Below the pieces are notes generated by a model, which saw only the letters and a list, made by a program, of their open reading frames with translations, searched no databases and had not been told where the DNA came from. Below, piece by piece: positions 1 to 5,737 of a DNA stretch of 5,776 nt. Position 1 is the first letter of the stretch, and every line of letters begins with the position of its first letter. A program made the position numbers and the translations under genes. Source of the DNA: DHVE2 group archaeon (GTDB lineage: Archaea > Thermoplasmatota > Thermoplasmata > Thermoplasmatales > Aciduliprofundaceae); the NCBI GenBank assembly GCA_015520975.1, contig WAOZ01000106.1, positions 1-5,776 of the forward strand, in the 5' to 3' direction.

Positions 1-2
1 CA

Positions 3-413
3 AGGGTCTCCACCGCACTGAAACGGGCGGGTTATGAGGATCCTCTTAACAGAGTATGGGAAATATACGAACTTTTCTTCGACAGAGTTGAGGATGCATA
101 TTATACTAAAATAAAAACCACGGTGGCATCCCGGCATCTGAGACGCAGACTTGCGCGCATAGTGAATGAGGTGCTGCAAAGCCTGAACATACTTTATCCC
201 GATGGATGGAAATATGAATGGTACCTCAAAAGAATGGAATGGTACGATATCGATGAAAACAAAGCATACAAAATTTTTATGGAGCTTTACGAAAAGCGGG
301 GTAGATACGGTGTCCGTGGCAGTTCAGGTATAAACACAGATATAAAAATAATTAAAGAGGTGGCGCCGGGTATTTACAAGGCAACTGGTTTTCTGAAGGA
401 AAAAGAATCATGA
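3..413 (+). CDS. C-terminal part of an unrecognised protein (5' end outside the window)
   Basis: The reading frame is open from base 3 to the TGA at 411-413, giving the last 136 residues of a protein whose start lies left of the window. The GTG at 123 is an internal Val codon, because the upstream frame also reads like protein (for example RAGYEDPLNRVWEIYELFF). The piece is charged and looks mostly helical, with an Arg-rich stretch (RHLRRRLARIVNEVL) and many aromatics (YPDGWKYEWYLKRMEWYD). No signal peptide, membrane segment or metal-binding motif is visible. The run LNILYPDGWKYEWYL faintly recalls the helical region that follows nucleotidyltransferase domains in some stand-alone enzymes, but the catalytic part would be outside the window and I make no assignment. 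The gene converges on the DUF357 gene with a 4-bp gap. Confidence 0.72.
   Translation, partial: RVSTALKRAGYEDPLNRVWEIYELFFDRVEDAYYTKIKTTVASRHLRRRLARIVNEVLQSLNILYPDGWKYEWYLKRMEWYDIDENKAYKIFMELYEKRGRYGVRGSSGINTDIKIIKEVAPGIYKATGFLKEKES
396..408 (-). terminator. Possible weak terminator of the pan-herA-DUF357 operon
   Basis: Just past the DUF357 stop, the minus strand reads TTCTTTTTCCTTC, a pyrimidine tract with five consecutive T. Archaeal transcription can end at short T-rich tracts without a hairpin. It lies inside the coding end of the convergent gene, so it could simply be codons for the Lys/Glu-rich tail of that protein. Weak support. Confidence 0.25.
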
Positions 414-417
414 TAGT

Positions 418-711
418 CTATTTTGCAAGCGTGAAAAGTTTGTGATCTCCGCTTACATCAAATAATCCAAGCCTTGCACCGGCATCCAGCCATGCATGGG
501 CGTAGTATATGGCACCGTATGCCAGCACAAGCTCTCCCTTTGTACGGAAATATTCTGCATCTTTTATGTAATTTTCTGCCATCTCCAGAAAATCCTTCGC
601 TATCGGGAACAGATGAGATTCCTCTGGCACCGCTATTTTTACCTTTTCAAATGCTTTTTTGGTGATGGAAAAATAATGCTCCAGAATATCATCTGTGACG
701 GTGTTATTCAT
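418..711 (-). CDS. DUF357 family small helical protein
   Basis: This is a 97-residue acidic protein with no signal peptide or membrane segment. It matches the archaeal DUF357 family, which is normally about 80-100 residues, so it looks full length. The recognisable part is the C-terminal half: NYIKDAEYF, then a Gly-Glu turn (KGELVLAYGAIYYAHAWLDAG) and RLGLFDV. The family pattern is two or three amphipathic helices with a conserved Tyr/Ala-rich face and an Ala-His-x-Trp-Leu-Asp-Ala-Gly core, seen here at about residues 71-78. No catalytic residues are known and the biochemical function is unknown. Its ATG directly follows the herA stop (TGAATG, no gap) and only a weak GGTG lies before it, so it is probably translated by coupling to herA. 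It is the last gene of the pan-herA operon. Confidence 0.88.
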   Translation of the reverse strand: MNNTVTDDILEHYFSITKKAFEKVKIAVPEESHLFPIAKDFLEMAENYIKDAEYFRTKGELVLAYGAIYYAHAWLDAGARLGLFDVSGDHKLFTLAK

Positions 712-2211
712 TCACACCACTCTCACACTTTCGCCGCCGTGTTTCGTTTCTCGCGGTCTTATCTCCACGAACAGGGGCATAGAAATGTTGCCACCGGTGA
801 CCAGAGCCACGCCTACGGGCAGTCGCTGAATCTCTTCCAGAGATCCCTTTGTGAGTCCTTCCACAGAATTGCCGATCGCCTTCAAATCGTTTGGATTTGT
901 GACCCTAAGAATTATCTGGGTGTTGCACTGTGAGAGTATGTTTTTATCCACTTTCGCGGGTCTCTGAGATATGATGCACAGCCCGAGCCCGAATTTTCTC
1001 CCCTCGGAGGCTATTGTTCTCAAAATCTTCGTAGCGGAGGATTTCCCCTGCTGAGGTGCGTAGTTGTGTGCCTCCTCCACCACGAGCATGAGCGGTGGGA
1101 TCTTGTTTCTCTTTCTTAGTTCAAATAACGCTATTGATAACCGCTGAACCACGAGTTCCTGTATATCCGGCGGCACACCACGAAGATTTATGATGGAGAG
1201 TTTCCCTTTTTCCACGATCTCGTCTATCCGCGTGCCCTTTCGAGCGAATATGCCCATATCGGCGAGATATTCCAGTTGCGATATAAGCGGAGCAAGAGCT
1301 GGAGAATCCTCGCTTTCCAGAACCCTTATCATATCTCTAACTGTGAAAAATTGTTTGGATGTTCTGAGTAAATCCATAGCTTTTCTAAGCGGAATGAGAT
1401 ATTGCCGAGCATCAAGGTTCATAAGGCTGATCAGTTCCCTCGGTGTGAGCGATGCAAGGGTGAATTTAAGCGGTTTCGCTTTGTTCAGTTCCGTATCAGG
1501 GCTGAAAATTTTGATTTTGGAAGCATAGCCTCTGGGCTTCACGCCGAATTCTTCGTGCGCTTTAGTTTTTTTGGCCGGCGTTTTGAGGGATGGGTATTCG
1601 CCGTGAGGATCTATCACCACAGCGGTAACATCGTGTTTGAGGAGTTCTTCAAGCAGCACGCCTGTTAAATAGCTCTTACCCGCTCCCGTTTTAGCCAGAA
1701 CGCTCACATGCTTCTGAACAAGGATGTTTATGTCTATGTAAATGGGTATGCGTCTGTACCTGAACAGACGCCCGATATACGCACCCGTACTGCGTATATC
1801 CTCGATGCCTATAACTTTCTTTATGAAATCTTCCTCGGCGCGGTAAACGATGCTTCCAACGCTGAACGGGGTGCGAGGATACTGGAGAAGCCCTTTCTCG
1901 TCCCTGTATCCAATCACGATTATTTTTGCGGATACCTTCTCTTCCACATCAACATCGTGACCTTTGAGCAGCGCCTGCGCCTTGTCAAGGGTGAGATTGG
2001 TTTTTCTTTTTATCTCATCTACCCTTCCCAAAACCCAGCCGGCTCTTTCGTGATAAACTTGCACATAGTCCCCCTGTTCAAGTGCACCGACAACGGTGCA
2101 GGTAAATTCTGTGGTGCCTATATCCCCGTATATTATACCGACCTTGCCCAGATCTCTGGCGGGTGTGTGGATACTTTCGCCCATAGAAACAGATTCATCA
2201 GCGACTTCCAT
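712..2211 (-). CDS. herA: HerA-family hexameric DNA translocase/helicase (HAS-barrel, DUF87 ATPase)
   Basis: This 499-residue FtsK/HerA-superfamily ATPase is close to the usual HerA length. Residues about 20-65 form a HAS-barrel (GKVGIIYGDIGTTEF). The RecA-like core has Walker A AKTGAGKS at 173-180, IDPHGEY at 200-206, Walker B LMLVVEEAH at 374-382 with the paired acidic residues E379-E380, a likely arginine finger in ASEGRKFG (R405), and IISQRP with Q416. All key ATPase residues are intact. Known HerA hexamers pump double-stranded DNA and, with NurA nuclease and Mre11-Rad50, resect broken ends. I chose the ATG at 2211: a GAGGT lies 8 nt upstream, overlapping the pan stop. The TTG two codons earlier (2217) is only 2 nt from that GAGGT. 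The gene follows pan and abuts the DUF357 gene, suggesting one transcript. NurA, Mre11 and Rad50 are not in the window, so it could be a HerA paralogue with another role. Confidence 0.9.
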   Translation of the reverse strand: MEVADESVSMGESIHTPARDLGKVGIIYGDIGTTEFTCTVVGALEQGDYVQVYHERAGWVLGRVDEIKRKTNLTLDKAQALLKGHDVDVEEKVSAKIIVIGYRDEKGLLQYPRTPFSVGSIVYRAEEDFIKKVIGIEDIRSTGAYIGRLFRYRRIPIYIDINILVQKHVSVLAKTGAGKSYLTGVLLEELLKHDVTAVVIDPHGEYPSLKTPAKKTKAHEEFGVKPRGYASKIKIFSPDTELNKAKPLKFTLASLTPRELISLMNLDARQYLIPLRKAMDLLRTSKQFFTVRDMIRVLESEDSPALAPLISQLEYLADMGIFARKGTRIDEIVEKGKLSIINLRGVPPDIQELVVQRLSIALFELRKRNKIPPLMLVVEEAHNYAPQQGKSSATKILRTIASEGRKFGLGLCIISQRPAKVDKNILSQCNTQIILRVTNPNDLKAIGNSVEGLTKGSLEEIQRLPVGVALVTGGNISMPLFVEIRPRETKHGGESVRVV

Positions 2212-2219
2212 ATCCAACT

Positions 2220-2224
2220 ACCTC
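2220..2224 (-). promoter_or_regulatory. Shine-Dalgarno of herA overlapping the pan stop codon
   Basis: The minus strand reads TGAGGTAGTTGGATATG. GAGGT begins inside the pan TGA and sits 8 nt before the ATG at 2211 but only 2 nt before the TTG at 2217. The normal spacing favours the ATG and suggests that herA translation is coupled to ribosomes ending on pan. Confidence 0.65.
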
Positions 2225-3410
2225 ATGCGAACATCCTTTCAGAAGGCATCTCACGGCGTATCTCATCAGCGTGCAGGAATTTTCTGATGGCGCGATCGAA
2301 ATCCTCCTGCGTAACGAAGTCGCGCTCCTCTCTTATGGCGAACATACCCGCTTCCATACATATTACTTTGAGATCCGCTCCGCTGAAGCCCTCTGTTTTC
2401 TTCGCAATTCTCTCAAGATCCACATCTTTCAGATTCATTTTTCTCGTATGAATCTTGAGTATTTCAACCCTTGCGTTCATATCTGGATAAGGCACAAGGA
2501 TAATTCTGTCAAAGCGTCCCGGACGAAGAAGCGCCTCATCTAGAATGTCAGGACGATTGGTGGCCGCGATGATTTTCACATTATCAAGGGGATTGAATCC
2601 GTCGAGCTCTGCTAAAAGCTGCATAAGTGTGCGCTGCACCTCTCTATCTCCCGAGGTAGCAATATCCAGCCTCCGCGCACCGATGGAGTCTATCTCATCT
2701 ATGAAAACGATGCTCGGTGCTTTTTTCCTTGCCAAATCGAACAGGTCTCTTACGAGTTTAGCGCCTTCTCCTATGAACTTGCGCACCAACTCGCTACCCA
2801 CCACGCGGATAAATGTGGCGTTTGTTTGATTTGCGACAGCCTTGGCGAGCAAGGTCTTCCCGGTACCTGGGGGACCCGCAAGAAGCACGCCCTTGGGCGG
2901 TTCTATACCCACCTTTTTGTACAGTTCTGGACGGAGAAGCGGAAGCTCCACAGCCTCCCTTATTTCGCGAATCTGTTTCTCGAGACCGCCGATGTCATCG
3001 TATGTCACATTTGGTTTCTCTATAACTTCCGCCGCAGATATCGCGGGATCGTAAGATTGTGGGATTATATGCACGATGGCGAAACTCTGTTTATTCAACG
3101 CCACCTTCATTCCCGGCCTCAGTTTTTCACGGGGCACATAGGTGGACATACTCACTATGAACGACGGACCCGCACTGCTGCGAACAACAATCCTGTTTTT
3201 GTCCAGTATATCTTCCACTGTGCCCACCAGCAGCGGCGGAGCCTTCATTTTATTTATTTCCTTTCGCAGCCTATCAATTTCGGATTGCAATCTTCTTAGT
3301 TCCGACTCAAGATATCTCTTTTCGTCTTCAAGTATCCTTATCTGCCGAAGCAATTCGTCTTTATCATAATCATAGGCAAACAGTTTTTCTTCTACCGCGT
3401 CCTTAGCCAT
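2223..3410 (-). CDS. pan: Proteasome-activating nucleotidase (PAN), AAA+ unfoldase
   Basis: PAN is the archaeal homologue of the 26S proteasome Rpt ATPases: a cytosolic hexamer that unfolds substrates and threads them into the 20S proteasome. At 395 residues it is slightly shorter than commonly described PANs (roughly 400-430). In order: an N-terminal coiled coil (about 15-57), a Pro-Pro turn (58-59) where the known cis-proline switch lies, an OB domain (about 60-120), then the AAA+ module. The module shows Walker A GPPGTGKT (179-186), pore loop KFIGEG (211-216), Walker B FIDEID (236-241), sensor-1 Asn285, RPGR with arginine fingers R296 and R299, and sensor-2 GFSGAD (341-346). All catalytic residues are present. 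The C-terminus is Met-Phe-Ala, a Phe variant of the hydrophobic-Tyr-X tail that docks into proteasome alpha pockets. The ATG has AGGTG 7 nt upstream. It leads the operon with herA and DUF357. Cdc48/VAT is unlikely, as there is only one AAA+ domain. Confidence 0.96.
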   Translation of the reverse strand: MAKDAVEEKLFAYDYDKDELLRQIRILEDEKRYLESELRRLQSEIDRLRKEINKMKAPPLLVGTVEDILDKNRIVVRSSAGPSFIVSMSTYVPREKLRPGMKVALNKQSFAIVHIIPQSYDPAISAAEVIEKPNVTYDDIGGLEKQIREIREAVELPLLRPELYKKVGIEPPKGVLLAGPPGTGKTLLAKAVANQTNATFIRVVGSELVRKFIGEGAKLVRDLFDLARKKAPSIVFIDEIDSIGARRLDIATSGDREVQRTLMQLLAELDGFNPLDNVKIIAATNRPDILDEALLRPGRFDRIILVPYPDMNARVEILKIHTRKMNLKDVDLERIAKKTEGFSGADLKVICMEAGMFAIREERDFVTQEDFDRAIRKFLHADEIRREMPSERMFA

Positions 3411-3417
3411 TACACAA

Positions 3418-3422
3418 CACCT
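3418..3422 (-). promoter_or_regulatory. Shine-Dalgarno of pan
   Basis: AGGTG lies 7 nt before the pan ATG on the minus strand (GCAGGTGTTGTGTAATG). It matches the archaeal anti-Shine-Dalgarno and supports the ATG at 3410 as the start. Confidence 0.6.
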
Positions 3423-3445
3423 GCAATTTATGTATGGGTTTTTTG

Positions 3446-3457
3446 TATTTTAATTTT
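3446..3457 (-). promoter_or_regulatory. Probable TATA element of the pan-herA-DUF357 operon
   Basis: The minus strand reads AAAATTAAAATA, the longest A/T run in the spacer before pan. With the usual archaeal distance of about 26 bp from the TATA centre, transcription would begin near 3425. That leaves a leader of about 15 nt which still includes the AGGTG. No clear B-recognition element is visible and no operator repeat was found. This is the only promoter I can propose for all three genes. Confidence 0.5.
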
Positions 3458-3497
3458 GTGAGGCTGAAAAATTCTTGGAGAGGAGGAAGGTGCGATA

Positions 3498-3506
3498 TTT
3501 TAAATA
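3498..3506 (+). promoter_or_regulatory. TATA element of the UPF0200 gene (leaderless start)
   Basis: TTTTAAATA is centred on 3502. The standard distance of about 26 bp puts the transcript start at or next to the A of the ATG at 3528, which predicts a leaderless mRNA. The earlier ATG at 3513 is only 7 nt past this element and would not be transcribed from it. A purine-rich GA tract lies upstream (3477-3491). Confidence 0.55.
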
Positions 3507-3527
3507 GGGTTAATGGTATTCGGCGCT

Positions 3528-4076
3528 ATGCCTGTGATTCTGCTTGTGGGTATGCCCGGAGCGGGAAAGGAGGAGTTTGTTCGCGTGGCATTAAAAAGGG
3601 GATATGCGGTTATAAGAATGGGTGATGTGGTTCGCGAATATGTTCAGAGTATGGGCTTTCCGCTTGAGAATAAGATTGTGGGAAAAATAGCGGGTGAAGA
3701 GCGAGATAAGTACGGAGTTGGTATCTGGGCCCGAAGAACCGTTGAGAAAATAAGGCGTCAAAAAGCGCAGAATGTGGTGATAGACGGAATTCGATGTATG
3801 GAGGAAGTGGATATATACAGAGAGGAATTTGGAGAGAATGTGCATCTTGTGGGTATATTTGCGCCACGCCGCATCAGATTTGAGAGGATATTGAAGCGCG
3901 CCAGACCCGATGATGTTCGCACATGGGAAGAGTTTGTTGCGCGTGAGGAAAGGGAACTCTCGTGGGGTCTCGGAAAGGTGTTTGCTCTGAGTGACCACAT
4001 GCTTCTTAATATTAGAACTCTCGAAGAATACTGGGCTGAGGTGGAATCATTTCTCGCTGACCTTGAAAAAACATAA
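3528..4076 (+). CDS. UPF0200 family P-loop protein (predicted nucleotide kinase)
   Basis: This 182-residue protein matches the archaeal UPF0200 family, which is distantly related to dephospho-CoA kinase and adenylate kinase; its substrate is unknown. Seen from N to C: a strand and P-loop LLVGMPGAGKEE (5-16), RMGDVVRE (30-37) as in nucleoside-monophosphate-kinase folds, KIAGEERDKYG (53-63), VVIDGIR (83-89), a LID-like Arg-rich stretch FERILKRARPDD (118-129), TWEEFVAREERELSWG (132-147) and the family's ending ALSDHMLLN (153-161). The Walker lysine K14 is followed by Glu instead of the usual Ser/Thr, so Mg-ATP binding may differ. I chose the ATG at 3528 because it matches the family N-terminus and sits about 26 bp from a TATA box. 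The in-frame ATG at 3513 would add five residues (MVFGA). It is transcribed divergently from pan and overlaps the zinc-ribbon gene tail to tail. Confidence 0.87.
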   Translation: MPVILLVGMPGAGKEEFVRVALKRGYAVIRMGDVVREYVQSMGFPLENKIVGKIAGEERDKYGVGIWARRTVEKIRRQKAQNVVIDGIRCMEEVDIYREEFGENVHLVGIFAPRRIRFERILKRARPDDVRTWEEFVAREERELSWGLGKVFALSDHMLLNIRTLEEYWAEVESFLADLEKT

Positions 4077-4508
4077 TGTCTCATCGGTAAATTTTTTTAT
4101 CAGGGTATCTCCCAATTTTATTGTTTTGATTTTGCTGTTTGGCGGGGCTATGAAAGGAAACTCACCCCAGATATACAGAACTCTGCTCTCTGAGACATTT
4201 TTTTCATCGAGCGGTATTTCCTGAAATTTTTCACATGAGCTGAGAGAATAGGTATCTCCTTGAAACACGAGGTACCAGTTATTATGAGAGTAAAAATATC
4301 TCTCCTCGCCATCATCAGTAACGATAATGCCGTAGTAATCCATTTTTTTAAACCACACCCAGCCTTTTTCAGCATTCACCCTCAGGAATTTTTTTCGCGC
4401 TTGATCAACAATAAGCAACGAGCCGCAGTACGGACAGGTGAGCATTTTTGCAAATCTCTTATCACCAAGTTCGGCGTAGCAGGTTGGACACTGCCACGGT
4501 TTTCTCAA
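4047..4508 (-). CDS. Small zinc-ribbon protein of unknown function
   Basis: This 153-residue protein begins with a zinc ribbon: CPTC at 7-10 and CPYC at 25-28, four cysteines in the usual CxxC...CxxC pattern. The remaining roughly 120 residues look like beta-rich, aromatic-rich protein (GWVWFKKMDYYGIIVTDDGE, then NNWYLVFQGDTYSL). The order of short strands weakly recalls DUF4178-type proteins, which also often carry a ribbon, but I would not assign it. No membrane segment is visible. The start is TTG at 4508: GGGGGTG lies 5 nt upstream, and the next Met (residue 22) would remove the first CxxC. TTG overlaps the dihydropteroate synthase stop as TTGA, so translation is probably coupled to that gene. 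Its last 30 bp overlap the UPF0200 gene on the other strand. Confidence 0.8.
   Translation of the reverse strand: MRKPWQCPTCYAELGDKRFAKMLTCPYCGSLLIVDQARKKFLRVNAEKGWVWFKKMDYYGIIVTDDGEERYFYSHNNWYLVFQGDTYSLSSCEKFQEIPLDEKNVSESRVLYIWGEFPFIAPPNSKIKTIKLGDTLIKKFTDETLCFFKVSEK
4092..4098 (+). terminator. Oligo-T terminator candidate after the UPF0200 gene
   Basis: A run of seven T begins 16 nt past the UPF0200 stop, followed by further T-rich sequence (ATTTTATTGTTTTGATTTTGC) to about 4137. Such tracts are typical archaeal intrinsic terminators. Here it lies inside the opposing zinc-ribbon gene, where it encodes Lys-Lys-Phe, so codon use explains part of it. Confidence 0.45.
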
Positions 4509-5701
4509 TACCGCACCCCCATTATTTTCTCGGCCATTCTCACGCTTCTGACATGCTCTTTCACATCGTGCACTCTCAAAATCGCGGCGCCTTTGAGTAC
4601 ACCTATGATGTCGGTGGCAATTGTGGCTTCCAGTCTTTCTTCAACGGGTAATCCAAGGGCATGCTCAATATAGCTCTTTCTAGACGCGCCGAGAAGCACA
4701 GGATACCCGAGGGATCTGAACGCATTGATAAATTTAATAATGCGTAAATTATCTTCGAGTCTCTTTCCGAAACCTATTCCTGGATCTATTATTATTCTGT
4801 TTGCAGGAATACCCTTATCAAGTGCGAACTTCGCCCTATCTCTTAAAAATTTCAAAATTTCAGATATGGTATCTTCGTATGTAGGATTGACCTGCATGTT
4901 TTTAGGCTCGCCTTTCATATGCATAAGCACCACGGCCGCATCGTATTCTTTAACAACCTCGGCCATGCCTTTTTTCCTCAGTGCGAAAATGTCGTTGACG
5001 ATAACTGCACCTCGCTTTAGAGCTTCCTTTGCAACCTCCGGTTTGTATGTATCGATGGAGATGGGAACACGGCATTCGTCCACGAGCGCCTCTATGACAG
5101 GAATCACGCGTTTCTTTTCCTCCTCAGCGCTCACAGGCTCCGAAAATGGACGCGATGATTCTCCGCCAACATCAATTATATCCGCGCCTTCCTTAATCAT
5201 TTTTCTGGCATGCTCGACGGCTTTTTCGATCCTGTCGTATCTGCCTCCATCATAGAACGAATCTGGCGTGACATTCAGAATCCCCATAATTTTCACGGGA
5301 GGGATTTTGATCTCAACATCTCTTGCCTGGATAATGTATTCATTGCGGAGATAGCTTTCAATGCTCTCACAGATTTCCGATGCGAGTACCTTGCCCTTAA
5401 ATGGCTGCAGTTTCATTTTTTCGATTAAAATTCTGAACTGTTTTAAGGTGCCGAAAAGAAGCACGCTCATCTCATCGCATTTGAGTCCCGCGGCGCACCA
5501 CGGCAATGCGCATTCCATGCCTGCTGCAAGTGCTTCCTGTTTCAGCAGAATCGCAGTTTTCAAAGGCACCTTTTCAAGCCTGAGCACAATGAACCTTGAT
5601 TTTGGGGACATAATCTCCTTCCCCTCATCGCTAACGCCTATTTTTTCCATGATGTTTTTTGTATTCAAGCCTGCATCTTCGATAACTATGGGATTGAACA
5701 T
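4505..5701 (-). CDS. folP: Dihydropteroate synthase with N-terminal extension
   Basis: This enzyme joins hydroxymethyl-dihydropterin diphosphate to an aminobenzoate to make dihydropteroate for folate or, in some archaea, a methanopterin-type cofactor. It has 398 residues; typical FolP has about 270-280, and the catalytic TIM barrel starts near residue 137. Motifs are intact: GILNVTPDSF (140-149), IIDVGGESSRP (175-185), SIDT (215-218), VNDI (235-238), DPGIGFGK (306-313), GASRK (338-342) and RVHDV (376-380). They supply N143, D177, D217, N236, D306, K342, R376 and H378 at the positions of the known ligand-binding residues. The usual ESTRPG loop reads ESSRPF. Residues 1-136 form an extra domain (ALAAGMECALPWC, VLLFGTLKQF) resembling the N-terminal extension of some archaeal and bacterial synthases, of unknown role. 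The ATG at 5701 is the only usable start before an upstream stop. It is cotranscribed with the zinc-ribbon gene. Confidence 0.93.
   Translation of the reverse strand: MFNPIVIEDAGLNTKNIMEKIGVSDEGKEIMSPKSRFIVLRLEKVPLKTAILLKQEALAAGMECALPWCAAGLKCDEMSVLLFGTLKQFRILIEKMKLQPFKGKVLASEICESIESYLRNEYIIQARDVEIKIPPVKIMGILNVTPDSFYDGGRYDRIEKAVEHARKMIKEGADIIDVGGESSRPFSEPVSAEEEKKRVIPVIEALVDECRVPISIDTYKPEVAKEALKRGAVIVNDIFALRKKGMAEVVKEYDAAVVLMHMKGEPKNMQVNPTYEDTISEILKFLRDRAKFALDKGIPANRIIIDPGIGFGKRLEDNLRIIKFINAFRSLGYPVLLGASRKSYIEHALGLPVEERLEATIATDIIGVLKGAAILRVHDVKEHVRSVRMAEKIMGVRY
4514..4520 (-). promoter_or_regulatory. Shine-Dalgarno of the zinc-ribbon gene, inside the end of folP
   Basis: The minus strand reads GGGGGTGCGGTATTGAGA. 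The G-rich GGGGGTG lies 5 nt before the TTG start at 4508 and within the last folP codons (Met-Gly-Val-Arg-Tyr). It supports TTG as the start and translation coupled to folP. Confidence 0.55.
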
Positions 5702-5725
5702 ATAATCGTGTAACTGCGCTTTTGG

Positions 5726-5737
5726 TAAAAATATTAT
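5726..5737 (-). promoter_or_regulatory. Probable TATA element of the folP operon
   Basis: The minus strand reads ATAATATTTTTA, centred near 5731. A start about 26 bp downstream falls near 5705, only about 4 nt before the folP ATG, and no Shine-Dalgarno is visible between them. The folP mRNA is therefore probably leaderless or nearly so. The same A/T tract could serve a divergent plus-strand gene. Confidence 0.45.

Noticed and set aside
123..413. A complete 96-residue gene starting at GTG 123
   Set aside because: The frame is open and protein-like back to base 3, so the GTG is an internal valine and the gene is only partial here.
1708..2451. A long plus-strand frame opposite herA and pan (247 codons)
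   Set aside because: It lies antisense to two strongly conserved genes, and its translation shows no family motifs; it is a shadow of their codon bias.
2826..3299. A 157-codon plus-strand frame opposite pan
   Set aside because: It is antisense to the PAN P-loop and OB domain, which are unmistakable, and has no recognisable domain of its own.
3479..3492. AGAGGAGGAAGGTG as a strong Shine-Dalgarno for the UPF0200 gene
   Set aside because: It lies more than 20 nt from either candidate start and upstream of the TATA box, so it would not be on the predicted transcript.
3591..3998. A 135-codon minus-strand frame opposite the UPF0200 gene
   Set aside because: It sits inside a well-matched UPF0200 gene and contains no motif or ribosome-binding site.
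4725..5255. A 176-codon plus-strand frame opposite folP
   Set aside because: It is rich in Ser, Phe and Leu as expected from the reverse complement of Lys/Glu-rich coding sequence, and lies fully within the dihydropteroate synthase gene.
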